DNA of 64,000 nucleotides from Flavobacterium sp. W4I14 (GTDB taxonomy: Bacteria > Bacteroidota > Bacteroidia > Sphingobacteriales > Sphingobacteriaceae). Positions 42,812 to 52,291 of this stretch are shown here, piece by piece. The position numbers were made by a program, and so were the translations under genes. The notes under the pieces are model-generated. The model searched no databases. It saw only the letters and a list, made by a program, of their open reading frames with translations, and was not told the DNA's origin. The stretch spans positions 2,914,001-2,978,000 of the forward strand of contig JAUSZU010000001.1 of NCBI GenBank assembly GCA_030817875.1, given 5' to 3'. Each line of letters starts with the position of its first letter. Within the stretch, counting starts at the first letter, position 1.

Positions 42812-43907
42812 TTACACCAACTTGTAAATCTTTCCTGGTAACGAAACAATAATCCCCTGCATTTCCAATGTAAGGATTACGATTGCCAGTTTACTTTGCT
42901 GAATATTCAATTGAATGCAAAGCTCATCTATAGAAAGTTGTCCGTTTTGTAATGCATCAACAGCCCGCTGTTCGTTAGGGGTAAGGCTAAGGTGTAGCGT
43001 GGTTTGCGCTTCCTTCTTCTTTTCTCCCACCTCATCATCCCAACCCAGGTAATAAATCAGATCATGAGCATTATTTATTAATCCGGCCCTATTGGTTTTA
43101 ATCAGGAAATTACAGCCTTCCGAAAAAACATCATTTGTTCTACCCGGAAAAGCATATACATCTTTATTGTAAGAATTTGCGATTTCTGCGGTAATTAAGG
43201 CGCCTCCCTTTTTAGATGCCTCAACTACAATGGTCGCATCTGCAATCCCTGCAATAATCCGGTTTCTTTGTGGAAAATTAGGCCGATCCGGATTGGTTAA
43301 GATTGGGAATTCGGTGAGCAGGCTTCCATTCAAAACCATTTTTTGAGCAATCGTTTTATGAATTTTTGGATACATTCGATCTAAGCCATGACCAAGCACA
43401 CCAACTGTAGGAATATTATTGACCAAGCATTCTTTATGGGCCGTTACATCAATGCCATAAGCCAGGCCACTCACTATCAAATACATTGTACGGCGCTAAA
43501 ACTTCGCACAATTCTTTACAGAGATTTTTTCCGTAGCTTGTTGCATTACGGGTTCCGACGATGCTGATGATTCGCTGATGGTTAAAATCAACTGTGCCTT
43601 TGGCATAAAGCAGTATGGGCGAATCGATGCAATTCTTTAACCTTTTAGGATATTTTTCATCAGCGAAAAACAATACTTCAATTCCATGTTTTTCAATAAA
43701 ATCTAGTTCTTGCCTGGCCCTTAGCAAAGCATCGGTACTACGAATGGCTTCAATTGTTTTCTCTCCAATACCCGGAATCTGCAAAAGCTGCTTTTTGTTT
43801 GCAGAAAATACATTTTCGGCGCTTCCACAATAGGCAAGAAGGTTTTTGGCCGTTACCGGGCCAATGGATTTAATAAATGTTAAGGCAATTTTATGCAGCA
43901 TGCTCAT
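42812..43907 (-). pseudogene. dprA: DNA-processing protein DprA, frameshifted
   Basis: The N-terminal frame (from 43907) has the SAM/HhH part and the start of the Rossmann core (SIVGTRNATSYGKNLCKELC), ending about 12 residues after the break. The C-terminal frame continues with LIVSGLAYGIDVTAHKECLV and the winged helix to 42812. The only disruption is one extra T (plus-strand A run at 43480-43482): removing it yields NVLIVSGLAYG. Summed length (about 365 aa) is normal. DprA loads RecA on incoming single-stranded DNA. As read, it would be inactive; a sequencing error or slippage-prone repair is also possible. Confidence 0.9.
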
Positions 43908-43958
43908 GATCTGATAAGGTTAAATAAATGCGGGATGATTTATTTCCTTAAAGCAAGC

Positions 43959-44225
43959 TTAAAAATCAATATCGATTAAACTTTTTAACGGAATATGAAT
44001 ATTATTCTTTAGCTGTATATATTTTTCTGTAACAGACCAAACTGTAGTATCAACACGTTTCGGACCAATGGTAGTATTAAAAGTAATAACGGCTTTTGCT
44101 TTAAACTCATTACCCAGCCGTTGTGCTTCATCAAGTTTTGTTTTTAATTCAGTAGTATGATCTTCTTTTGCATTGATGATGTTTAAATAACTGATATGTT
44201 CCTTTTCTACAATTTCTATTGGCAT
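43959..44225 (-). CDS. Small hypothetical protein
   Basis: 88 aa, no signal peptide or membrane segment. It opens MPIEIVEKEHISYLNIINAK and ends in a beta-rich part (IHIPLKSLIDIDF). No family recognised. Located 51 bases upstream of dprA on the same strand, so perhaps cotranscribed. Confidence 0.6.
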   Translation of the reverse strand: MPIEIVEKEHISYLNIINAKEDHTTELKTKLDEAQRLGNEFKAKAVITFNTTIGPKRVDTTVWSVTEKYIQLKNNIHIPLKSLIDIDF

Positions 44226-44315
44226 GGTATCTCTTTAACGATTAATGTTAAACAAGCTTATCAATTTTTTATAAAAAAAACAACACCTATTTTCTCAAAT
44301 AATGCAATAATCACA

Positions 44316-44356
44316 TAAAAAAGGCCAGATTTGAAATACAAAACCGGCCTTTTTAG
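44316..44356 (-). terminator. Terminator of the S41 protease gene
   Basis: AAAAAGGCC and GGCCTTTTT flank a 20-base loop. The T-rich side works for minus-strand transcripts. Confidence 0.75.
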
Positions 44357-44373
44357 TATAATGTTTAAGTTAA

Positions 44374-45864
44374 TTATTTAAACCTCAGCTTTCTAGTTTC
44401 AACCATACCTTTAAATTCATGATCGAGCTTTTCATTTGCGGCGTCTATCTGAAGTTTTGTTGCCCCCGAAGTGCTGCTTAGTACATTATCTTTGGCAAGT
44501 GCCGAGAAATTATTGTTTGCAGAATAATATAAAGCCTGCGCCAACATTTTTTCTGATGGATCTCCAAAATCCTTGGTTAAATCATCCGTAACATCCTTAT
44601 CTACAGTCATACCCGAAAAATAATCACCCTGACCTAATTGGTTTTTAGTTTGAAATTGAGGAATGTATAAATCGTTTTTATCGATCCGTATAGAGAAGAA
44701 GCCAACAGGTTTACCATAAGTGGTTTTACCAATTAGCTTAACATCCATAATAGGCTTTAAATTATTGATTAAAAGCTCACTGGCAGAGGCCGTACCACCT
44801 GTTACAATAAAATAAACTCTGGTTAAACCATTTAACGCACCCCTTTTGGCAAAATTCTCCTGATTTCCGGCAGCCATTGTAGGTTTATAAGATAAATCAA
44901 AATAAGAGTAGAGCCGGGTAACACCATCATTACCCTTTGCATAAAATTTCTGGTTTTGCAAAATGCTTGCTGCTCCATCCTGCATTGTTTTCGTCCAGTA
45001 AGTAGTATACATTACTTTCCCATTTTGCGAAAGTGGCGCAATCAGATTTGTAAATGTTTCGGAAGTGGCGACTGAGCCACCGCCATTATACCTTAAATCT
45101 ACAACGAGCTCGGTTACCCCATCAGTTGAAAATTTGGCAAAGGCAGCATCCAATGCAGCCACTGCATTCGTAGTAAAACTATTAAATACAATATAACCAA
45201 CTTTTTTTGTGCCAATTGTATACGTATTACTAAATAAAACAGGATTTATATCATACTTACCACGGTTAATCACAATATCCTGTGTGGTATTGTCGGGTTT
45301 TAAAACCGTTAGCGAGATGGAAGGATTATCGCCAAATATTGAAGCATTTAAATTGGCTATATCGGTACTGCTCGATCTGGAAGTTCCGCCACCATTAACC
45401 TTAGTAATCTGGTACCCCCGTTTTAATCCCTTTACATCCGCAGGAGAACCAGGATAAACGTACTTTACCCTTAATAAATCGGTTACATCAAAATTTGCGG
45501 AAAAACCATAATCTTCGCCCGCCCCACCAAGTTGGGTGGCTACACTACCGTCATCAATAAAAGAATATTTATCTTTTCCCCCTGTACTTGGCAAAGCTTT
45601 TATTGCCGCCAAAACTGCCTCATTTGAGCCATACTGTCTTGGATTAAAAGACGAGTAACTTGGCATCCCTACATTCCACAAATAAGTTTGCTGTGCATAC
45701 AGGTAAATCGAATCCTTAGTTAACTCTGCGCGGGTTCCTGGCGTGCCTTGTGGTGCACCATCTCCATCCGGGGCATTATTTGATTTTTTACATGATGCTG
45801 TAATCCCAACCATGATGATCAACGCCCACAACAATGTATTTTGCGAAATAAATTTTCTAAGCAT
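44374..45864 (-). CDS. S41 family C-terminal-processing peptidase, lipoprotein
   Basis: 496 aa. A signal with lipobox TASC at about 21-24 (VGITASCKKSNN) makes it a lipoprotein. A PDZ-like domain lies at about 110-190 (VKYVYPGSPADVKGLKRGY). The S41 core has DLRYNGGGSVATSETF, the catalytic Ser in GGTASASELLINNL and Lys in IGKTTYGKPVG. S41 enzymes cut C-termini of periplasmic proteins; this clade in Bacteroidota is often linked to polysaccharide or envelope functions. The gene closes a unit with the HAD and ATP-grasp-fragment genes upstream on the same strand. Confidence 0.92.
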   Translation of the reverse strand: MLRKFISQNTLLWALIIMVGITASCKKSNNAPDGDGAPQGTPGTRAELTKDSIYLYAQQTYLWNVGMPSYSSFNPRQYGSNEAVLAAIKALPSTGGKDKYSFIDDGSVATQLGGAGEDYGFSANFDVTDLLRVKYVYPGSPADVKGLKRGYQITKVNGGGTSRSSSTDIANLNASIFGDNPSISLTVLKPDNTTQDIVINRGKYDINPVLFSNTYTIGTKKVGYIVFNSFTTNAVAALDAAFAKFSTDGVTELVVDLRYNGGGSVATSETFTNLIAPLSQNGKVMYTTYWTKTMQDGAASILQNQKFYAKGNDGVTRLYSYFDLSYKPTMAAGNQENFAKRGALNGLTRVYFIVTGGTASASELLINNLKPIMDVKLIGKTTYGKPVGFFSIRIDKNDLYIPQFQTKNQLGQGDYFSGMTVDKDVTDDLTKDFGDPSEKMLAQALYYSANNNFSALAKDNVLSSTSGATKLQIDAANEKLDHEFKGMVETRKLRFK

Positions 45865-45866
45865 AT

Positions 45867-46475
45867 TTATTTGTAAATTTCTAGTGACACAATATACGGC
45901 AAATTAATTAATTTAGATTGTTGCTCATCAAATTTATTTGCACCAACAACTAACGCCTGGTTAGGTGATAAATTGTTGCTGTTTAGTATGTTCTGAAAAA
46001 TTTCTGCTTTAGTTAAACTTAGCTCTTCAACAAAATATACCGTAAGATATTGCTCTAGTCCATTCCACTCTGTTTGCTTAATTTTATTAAGTTGTTGCTC
46101 AGGATTGCCGGCAGTTACTATAAATATTTGTTTGCCGTCTACCACAAGTTCCTGCATAAACTCCAGCACATTTTTATAAAGCAAAAGTTTTAAAGGTAAA
46201 CGGGCATTCTGATGTAGAAGATCAAAATTATGCTTGTACTTCATATCAATGGAAAACTGATCTGCTGTCTTCTCGAAAAGTTTTTCAGTACCATTATTTT
46301 CGTATGCTGTACGCATAAATTCAATAAGAGGCTGCGCGCTTTTCTGCTCGGCATATTCTATAAACTGAGCAAACAGATAATAAACCTGTAGCAAGTAATC
46401 CTTCTCTGGAAAAAGCACATCATCCAATTCAAAAATTACGATCTGCTTGTCTTTCACGTACTGATATGCATCCAT
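45867..46475 (-). CDS. HAD-superfamily hydrolase-like protein
   Basis: 202 aa. It opens KQIVIFELDDVLFPEKDYLL, a HAD motif I-like stretch where the first Asp of DxDx[TV] is replaced by Glu (E16-L-D18-D). Motif II-like VTAGNPEQQLNKIKQTEWNG and motif III/IV-like ALVVGANKFDEQQSKLINLP follow. The missing first nucleophile Asp suggests reduced or no phosphatase activity. It starts one base after the stop of the 46477 gene and ends two bases before the S41 start, so the three are a tight operon. Confidence 0.75.
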   Translation of the reverse strand: MDAYQYVKDKQIVIFELDDVLFPEKDYLLQVYYLFAQFIEYAEQKSAQPLIEFMRTAYENNGTEKLFEKTADQFSIDMKYKHNFDLLHQNARLPLKLLLYKNVLEFMQELVVDGKQIFIVTAGNPEQQLNKIKQTEWNGLEQYLTVYFVEELSLTKAEIFQNILNSNNLSPNQALVVGANKFDEQQSKLINLPYIVSLEIYK

Positions 46476-46476
46476 G

Positions 46477-46956
46477 TTAAATTGTAAAAAGTTTTAAATC
46501 ATCAGCATCGTTATAGCCAAACACGCCATTTAATTTGGGAGATACATTTGTAGGTAGAGACCCTTTCTCGGTTGAAAAAATCCGATCGCCGTGAATAAAC
46601 ACTGCAAAATTTTGATAAGTAAGCTTTTCTTCCGTTAAATAGTCAGCAATTATAGCTGCATTGGGCAACAGCACCTGGATTCCATACTCACTAAAAAGTA
46701 CAGCAGATTTAGCCAGTGGCTCAAGCTCATAATGATGCAAAGGAATAATACAATCTATGGCCTCAGTGATACAAAAATTTAATAGAATATGAGCGATACT
46801 GTCTTTATTTAATACACCTAACGATGAAAAGGCATAATTTTCAGTTACAATCCCCGGTACATCACCATAATCGGTAAGTAAAACAAAATGACTGGGAAAC
46901 GCTTTCATCAGCTTCAAAGCCTTAGCATTGTTCCCTCCTGTTATCAGTATTTTCAA
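46477..46956 (-). CDS. Pre-ATP-grasp domain protein (short)
   Basis: 159 aa. MKILITGGNNAKALKLMKAF with DCIIPLHHYELEPLAKSAVL matches the N-terminal (pre-ATP-grasp) domain and start of the ATP-grasp fold of carbamoyl-phosphate-synthase-like enzymes. The catalytic ATP-grasp half is missing; full proteins have about 320 residues. No frame for the missing half is seen downstream, where the HAD gene starts at once. It is either a domain-only protein or a truncated relic. Same operon as HAD and S41. Confidence 0.65.
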   Translation of the reverse strand: MKILITGGNNAKALKLMKAFPSHFVLLTDYGDVPGIVTENYAFSSLGVLNKDSIAHILLNFCITEAIDCIIPLHHYELEPLAKSAVLFSEYGIQVLLPNAAIIADYLTEEKLTYQNFAVFIHGDRIFSTEKGSLPTNVSPKLNGVFGYNDADDLKLFTI

Positions 46957-46969
46957 AGTATAATGATTG

Positions 46970-47036
46970 AATGAATAAGTTAGTTAATGATTGAGTAATT
47001 GAGTGAGAGAATGATTGAGTGAGAGAATGTTAACGA
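46970..47036. repeat. ATTGAGT-type 7-nt repeats
   Basis: GATTGAGTAATTGAGTGAGA with GAATGATTGAGTGAGAGAAT: AT-rich heptamer-like units between the ATP-grasp fragment and the ABC gene. Confidence 0.55.
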
Positions 47037-47038
47037 TT

Positions 47039-47689
47039 CTATACAATTAAACCATCTTTCATGCTCACTACACGGTCGCTGGTTTTTGCAAGGTGTTCAT
47101 TGTGTGTAACGATCACAAAAGTTTGATGGAAATTATCGCGCAAGCTTACAAACAACTGGTGTAATCCGGCTGCATTTTCGGAGTCTAAATTCCCTGATGG
47201 TTCATCAGCCAATATAATTGAAGGATTATTGATCAGCGCTCTTGCAATGGCTACACGTTGCTGCTCACCGCCAGAGAGCTGATTAGGCTTATGCTGCGCT
47301 CGGTCTTTCAGTCCAAACAGATCTAACAGTTCAAGTGCCCTGCTTTCGGCCTGTTTTTTATTGGTTTTGGCTATAAATGCCGGAATGCAAATATTTTCAA
47401 TGGCACTAAATTCTGGCAATAAATGATGAAACTGAAATACAAAACCGATGTTCTGATTGCGGAATGTACTCAACAAATCGCCATTCAATCTATTAACAAC
47501 AGTGCCTTTTAGTTCTACAGACCCGACATCAGGTCTATCCAATGTTCCTAAAATATGCAATAAAGTACTTTTACCTGCACCAGATGGCCCAATAATACTT
47601 ACAATCTCCCCTTTTTGCACTTCAAAATTTACGCCTTTTAAAATTTGTAGATTTCCGTACGATTTTCTTATTCCCGTGGCTTTTAGCAT
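47039..47689 (-). CDS. ABC transporter ATP-binding protein, LolD/MacB type
   Basis: 216 aa. Walker [11 protein letters not shown] (about 36-45), signature [20 protein letters not shown], Walker [12 protein letters not shown] and the switch His in VTHNEH. The short length and [12 protein letters not shown] context are those of LolD-like ATPases, which power lipoprotein release or MacB-type export. No permease gene is adjacent, so its membrane partner is elsewhere. LolD is a reasonable but unproven name. Confidence 0.9.
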   Translation of the reverse strand: MLKATGIRKSYGNLQILKGVNFEVQKGEIVSIIGPSGAGKSTLLHILGTLDRPDVGSVELKGTVVNRLNGDLLSTFRNQNIGFVFQFHHLLPEFSAIENICIPAFIAKTNKKQAESRALELLDLFGLKDRAQHKPNQLSGGEQQRVAIARALINNPSIILADEPSGNLDSENAAGLHQLFVSLRDNFHQTFVIVTHNEHLAKTSDRVVSMKDGLIV

Positions 47690-47709
47690 GCTTCAAATTT
47701 AATAAAAAA

Positions 47710-47786
47710 GGTTAAAGGCCAAAGCATAAAGACTAAAGCAAAAAGACTAAAGACTAAAGACCAAAGCACAAAGACTAAAGACAAAG
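47710..47786. repeat. AAAG-N3 heptamer array (about 10 units)
   Basis: AAAGGCC, AAAGCAT, AAAGACT, AAAGCAA, AAAGACT, AAAGACT, AAAGACC, AAAGCAC, AAAGACT and AAAGACA follow in strict 7-nt steps, just upstream of the ABC gene. Confidence 0.85.
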
Positions 47787-47897
47787 TTAAAATTAGAATC
47801 TGTGTAATCTGTAAATCCGTGTAATCATCCCGAAGGAAAAAATAATTTTGGAAATATCAATTTCTTATTTAACTTTGAAAAACAAAGCACTTTTAAA

Positions 47898-48533
47898 ATG
47901 AGCACTCAGGAAGAACAATTAAATGCCTTAAAAGATATCAGACAAATGATGGACAGGTCATCGAGATTTATTTCTTTGAGCGGCTTATCTGGTGTTTTTG
48001 CAGGCGTTATCGCTTTAATTGGGGCTTATTTTGCTAATGACGAAATTAACAAATACATCGGCAAACGCGGTTACGGTTACGGCGTTGATGGAGAAATGGA
48101 CCTGGAGTTTAACTTAATAAAACTTGGTATTTTTGTTTTGGTGATTGCTTTGGCTGGCGGCGTTTTATTTACCTATAGAAAAAGTCAGAAAAACAATCTT
48201 CCAATCTGGGATAAAACCTCTAAATCACTTTTAATTAATTTATTCGTTCCATTGATTGCCGGAGGTTTGTTTATTATTGCTTTATTGATTAACCATCCGA
48301 ACACTTATGCTATTGTTGCACCAAGCTGTTTAATTTTTTATGGTTTGGCGCTTATTAATGCCAGTAAATATACTTACAGCGACATTCGCTACCTGGGGCT
48401 TTGCGAGGTAATACTTGGTCTGATTTGCATGTTTTACGTAGGTTATGGCTTAATTTTTTGGGCTTTTGGCTTTGGTGTATTGCACATTGTTTATGGTCTT
48501 TTAATGTATTTTAAATATGAGAGAGGTCAGTAA
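47898..48533 (+). CDS. Membrane protein, hypothetical
   Basis: 211 aa with about five transmembrane helices (LSGLSGVFAGVIALIGAYFA; LIKLGIFVLVIALAGGVLFT; LFVPLIAGGLFIIALLIN; two more to the end). A short amphipathic start (EEQLNALKDIRQMMDRS) precedes them. No family recognised. It is followed two bases later by the small winged-helix regulator, and then DUF4173: a co-transcribed set that recurs in Bacteroidota. Confidence 0.75.
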   Translation: MSTQEEQLNALKDIRQMMDRSSRFISLSGLSGVFAGVIALIGAYFANDEINKYIGKRGYGYGVDGEMDLEFNLIKLGIFVLVIALAGGVLFTYRKSQKNNLPIWDKTSKSLLINLFVPLIAGGLFIIALLINHPNTYAIVAPSCLIFYGLALINASKYTYSDIRYLGLCEVILGLICMFYVGYGLIFWAFGFGVLHIVYGLLMYFKYERGQ

Positions 48534-48535
48534 GG

Positions 48536-48832
48536 ATGAAAAACCCGATAGCAGATTTAAATAAAATATTCGATAGCCGGATCAGGTTGGGCGTAATGTC
48601 TATTCTGGTGGTAAACGATGAAATTGGCTTTAACGACCTGAAACAGATGCTCGAATTAACAGATGGAAACCTGGCCTCACACCTGAATACCTTAGAGCAA
48701 GCAGAATTTATCAAGGTACACAAAGGTTTTATCGGTAGAAAAACCAGTACCACCTACTCGATTACAGCGTTGGGCAGGCAAGCTTTTAAAGCACATTTAG
48801 ATGCCCTTGAAAAAATGATCAGAAAACTATAA
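48536..48832 (+). CDS. Small winged-helix transcriptional regulator
   Basis: 98 aa. IFDSRIRLGVMSILVVNDEI, FNDLKQMLELTDGNLASHLN and EFIKVHKGFIGRKTSTTYSI show one winged helix of the ArsR/MarR/PadR-like type. No sensor domain. Together with the membrane protein two bases upstream, it resembles regulator/membrane-protein pairs where the small regulator represses its own operon. It may control DUF4173, 86 bases downstream. Confidence 0.88.
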   Translation: MKNPIADLNKIFDSRIRLGVMSILVVNDEIGFNDLKQMLELTDGNLASHLNTLEQAEFIKVHKGFIGRKTSTTYSITALGRQAFKAHLDALEKMIRKL

Positions 48833-48917
48833 ACTATTTTTTTTAACTACATACTTTGAAATTCAAAGCACTTTTAAAACGTATAAACTTAAAATTTATA
48901 AACCATTATCATATAAT

Positions 48918-50480
48918 ATGAAAAATAGATCCAACCTCTTATCACTCTCTGTTCTGTTGGGTGGCCTCCTGTTTACTTTTCTCTTTTGGCAAGAAAGGTT
49001 AGCACTCAATCTGCTTATTTATAGCATCTATTTACTGGCTATCACCTTTATTAACCCCGACGTAGTTAAAAGTACCAAACTAAAAGTTTACGGTTTAGCA
49101 CACCTTTTGGCCGCAGTACTGGTGGTGGTTAATAATTCTGATTTATCTGTTGCCACGTATTACATCAGTTTGCTGCTATTTATCGGTTTTAGTCATAACC
49201 AACAGATCAGAACGATTTTTGCCGCTTTTCTTGCCAGTATTTTACAAATGATCACCGTTCCTTTTAATGCAGTTAAACATTTAAGTAAAATAAGCATAGG
49301 CAATTTTAACCTGAAACCTTTTTTCAAATTAATCAAGTACATTTTTATACCTGTTATTGCCGTAATCTTTTTTACATGTTTGTATTCTGCAGCCAATAAT
49401 GTTTTTGCGCACTATGCCGAAAGTGTATTAACTAACATCGGACTCTTTTTTGAAAATATACTGCATTTCTTTTTCAAAGATTTAAGTATCGAACGCATTA
49501 TACATTTCTGCTTCGGATTAGTTATAACAGGTGGTTTATTACTTGCATTTTTTGATAAAAGTTTAGAAAAGGCAGAACTGAAATGCAAGGAACAATTAGT
49601 AAGGATCAGAAGAACATCAGGTCAAAAAACGATCTGGTACCACATTGTAGAAACATTTAGCGGCAACCTCTTAACACGGAAAATGGCTTTAAAAACTGAA
49701 TATATTGTTGGCGTCATCTCGTTTGTTGCCCTTAACTTCCTATTGTTATTATTAAATGCCATCGATATTACCACGCTTTGGTTCGGTTATAAACCTTCAG
49801 GAAATTTCTCTGGAGAGCTACACCAGGGTACCAATACACTAATCTTTAGTATTGTAATGGCCATGGCGGTAATCCTTTACTTTTTTAGGGGAAATCTAAA
49901 TTTTTATCGTAAAAGCAAAATATTAAGGGCACTGGCCTTTACCTGGATGGTTCAAAATTTTATCCTGATTATCTCGGTATTTATCCGCGATGGCTATTAT
50001 ATCGAATTCCATGGTTTAACACATAAAAGAATCGGTGTATTGGTATTCGCCATTCTTTGTATCATTGGTTTGGCCACCGTTTATTTAAAGGTTGCTAAGC
50101 AGAAAACCATATTTTATCTATTTAAAGTAAACGGGAACATCTGGTTTGCATTACTACTTGCTTTTAGCACCATTAACTGGGATGTTTTAATCGTAAAATA
50201 CAACCTCAATCATGTAGATGCCGTTTCTATCGATCCTTATTATTTAATCTCTTTATCAGAAAAGACACTTCCATTTTTAGATAAAAACCGGTCAAAAATA
50301 CATCCTTCAACCAATAACGATTCGGAAGTTGCCAAAGTAGATCGGCCAGAAGAAGCGCTAATGAGAAAATTAGATGAGCGAATTGGTTATTTCAAAGACC
50401 GTTACGAGAAATCGGGCTGGTTATCGTGGAATTTACAGGATTGGAATACGGCAGAATATTTTGGTATAAGTAAAAAATAA
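48918..50480 (+). CDS. DUF4173/DUF4153-family membrane protein
   Basis: 520 aa, about twelve transmembrane helices in the first 430 residues (for example SLSVLLGGLLFTFLFWQERL). The family's conserved TLWFGYKPSGNFSGELHQGT loop lies at about 290-310. The C-terminal 70 residues are cytosolic. Function unknown; members often lie beside small winged-helix regulators, as here. It may form an operon with 47898 and 48536. Confidence 0.88.
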   Translation: MKNRSNLLSLSVLLGGLLFTFLFWQERLALNLLIYSIYLLAITFINPDVVKSTKLKVYGLAHLLAAVLVVVNNSDLSVATYYISLLLFIGFSHNQQIRTIFAAFLASILQMITVPFNAVKHLSKISIGNFNLKPFFKLIKYIFIPVIAVIFFTCLYSAANNVFAHYAESVLTNIGLFFENILHFFFKDLSIERIIHFCFGLVITGGLLLAFFDKSLEKAELKCKEQLVRIRRTSGQKTIWYHIVETFSGNLLTRKMALKTEYIVGVISFVALNFLLLLLNAIDITTLWFGYKPSGNFSGELHQGTNTLIFSIVMAMAVILYFFRGNLNFYRKSKILRALAFTWMVQNFILIISVFIRDGYYIEFHGLTHKRIGVLVFAILCIIGLATVYLKVAKQKTIFYLFKVNGNIWFALLLAFSTINWDVLIVKYNLNHVDAVSIDPYYLISLSEKTLPFLDKNRSKIHPSTNNDSEVAKVDRPEEALMRKLDERIGYFKDRYEKSGWLSWNLQDWNTAEYFGISKK

Positions 50481-50494
50481 TAACATCAAAAGTC

Positions 50495-50863
50495 ATGAAA
50501 GCAAAAGCATTTTTAATCATTTTGACCATTGGTCTGTTCTCTTGGAATTACTTTTATCAATTGAGCACTGACAAAACATTAAGCCATTGCATAATAGATC
50601 AAATTTTTTCACAACAAAATATTGATTTTACTGAGATTGAAAATTTAGATACAGATCATATGCTGATTATTGCACCCTATGCTCAAATAAACATATTTCA
50701 ACCCAACTTAAAAAAAGATTTAAGAAACATTCGGAACAACGGGATAAGACATCTTGATCATTTCAACTTAGCCGTTTTTACAAAAAATATTAAATCTGTT
50801 TCGATAGCAGAATTAAGCAGAAAATATGTTGATTTTAAGAAGACACAAATACTTATTCCATAG
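50495..50863 (+). CDS. Hypothetical protein with N-terminal anchor
   Basis: 122 aa. A signal-anchor-like start (KAFLIILTIGLFSWNYFYQ) precedes a soluble domain (AQINIFQPNLKKDLRNIRNN). No family recognised. It follows DUF4173 after 14 bases and is probably in its operon. Confidence 0.65.
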   Translation: MKAKAFLIILTIGLFSWNYFYQLSTDKTLSHCIIDQIFSQQNIDFTEIENLDTDHMLIIAPYAQINIFQPNLKKDLRNIRNNGIRHLDHFNLAVFTKNIKSVSIAELSRKYVDFKKTQILIP

Positions 50864-51012
50864 GCTCAAGCAAAATTCAAGAAAGTTAAAGCTGTTTGGC
50901 AAATCATTTTATAATTAACCGCTCAACCCTTAGCTCCCTGATGCATACCGCATCGGGGAAACTAAAAATTATTTAATTATCCATTTAAAACGTATATTAA
51001 AATATAAAAATC

Positions 51013-51321
51013 ATGAAAAATCAAGAAACATTAAATTCAGGCAAACTAAGAATCATCATTATTTTAAGCGTAGTAGCATCAATATTAGCTATTCCTTTAA
51101 TAGCCATGCAATTTACAAATGAAGTACAGTGGGACTTAAGGGATTTTGTAGCCGCTGGCATATTATTGCTTAGTACGGGTTTAGCCATCGAGCTTGTAAT
51201 TAGAAACATGAAAACAGGCACCAGCAGGACCATAGTCCTAATTGTAATTTTAATTGCATTATTTTTAATCTGGGCAGAAATGGCTGTTGGAATTTTTGGG
51301 TCGCCGATTGCAGGAAGTTAG
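51013..51321 (+). CDS. Small membrane protein, hypothetical
   Basis: 102 aa with three predicted transmembrane helices (IIIILSVVASILAIPLIAMQ; RDFVAAGILLLSTGLAIELV; TIVLIVILIALFLIWAEMAV). Short soluble ends. No family recognised, though the fold is shared by many small membrane proteins found next to DUF4173. Confidence 0.65.
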   Translation: MKNQETLNSGKLRIIIILSVVASILAIPLIAMQFTNEVQWDLRDFVAAGILLLSTGLAIELVIRNMKTGTSRTIVLIVILIALFLIWAEMAVGIFGSPIAGS

Positions 51322-51435
51322 CACATTTTTAAAACAAATGTATAATGCCATTTCCAAATACGATCTAATATCGGCGATCTTAAGCCAATAAGCACTTTTA
51401 TTGGCTATACTCCCCTTAAATCAAAATTAACGACA

Positions 51436-52128
51436 ATGAAAAAAATTAGCTCAATAACTTTATTAAGTTTTACCATACTAGCATCAGCCTGCACTGAGGA
51501 AAGTAAAACCATTTCTACGGAAACAAGTAACATTCAAACGAAAAGTCAACCTAAAATACAGTACGATTCTCCAATTATCATTGGTAAAACAGATATTCTG
51601 CTATATCCTTTGAGATTAAATGATGGCGATTACGATAGTTATAAAAGAGAGGGGAATTCCAACCATTGGAACCTCATCTTTCACAATGTTATTTCAGGTA
51701 AAAGCGAATTATTGACTAAAGAAAAAGTTATTATCAACTCCTTCAATATTGGTCATTCAGAACATAATCCAAATAATCAAAATACTTTATCCGATCAGTT
51801 TATCTACTATAATATTACCGATTCTGACTATGATGGCAATAAAAAACTAACAGACAGAGATCCTAGTAAACTTTACCTCTCTAACCTGGAGGGAAAATCA
51901 TTTATCCGGATATCTCCAAACAACTACGACGTAAGTAGCTGGAAAATAGACGATAAACATGATTTAATATTAATGGATCTGATAAAGGACACTAATGGAG
52001 ATAAAGAATTTGATGATAAGGATGAAGTTGAATATTTTACATACAACTTAAAAACAGGGGCTTTAAAAACTGTCTTCGGTAAGAACTTTAAAGATGAAAT
52101 TAAAAATTTAGCAAAAAAAGTATTGTAG
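51436..52128 (+). CDS. Putative lipoprotein, hypothetical
   Basis: 230 aa with a lipobox SAC (MKKISSITLLSFTILASAC). The mature part has acidic, Asp-rich loops (ITDSDYDGNKKLTDRDPSKL; KDTNGDKEFDDKDEVEYFTY) that look like repeated calcium-binding turns and suggest a metal-dependent fold. No family assigned. It ends a run of three unrelated hypothetical genes before sucC. Confidence 0.7.
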   Translation: MKKISSITLLSFTILASACTEESKTISTETSNIQTKSQPKIQYDSPIIIGKTDILLYPLRLNDGDYDSYKREGNSNHWNLIFHNVISGKSELLTKEKVIINSFNIGHSEHNPNNQNTLSDQFIYYNITDSDYDGNKKLTDRDPSKLYLSNLEGKSFIRISPNNYDVSSWKIDDKHDLILMDLIKDTNGDKEFDDKDEVEYFTYNLKTGALKTVFGKNFKDEIKNLAKKVL

Positions 52129-52247
52129 AATAGCTACATCTGCTTCTTTATTGAGGTTAAGGCCCAATAATCAGCTTATGTACCACATCGCTTTTCCCGA
52201 TTAACATAAAACGTTCATTTTCTGAAAAAATCGGCAATTGCTATTTG

Positions 52248-52274
52248 TTTAAAGGGTTTGAAATTGTAGCTTTG
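52248..52274 (+). promoter_or_regulatory. sucC promoter
   Basis: The -7 box TAGCTTTG is at 52267-52274, with TTTG about 19 bases upstream. It fits the phylum consensus and lies 17 bases before the ATG. Confidence 0.7.
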
Positions 52275-52291
52275 GGCAAATTTTGTAGCAA

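Noticed and set aside
47710..47786. CRISPR-like or protein-coding repeat
   Set aside because: 7-nt period without spacers and with stops in all frames.
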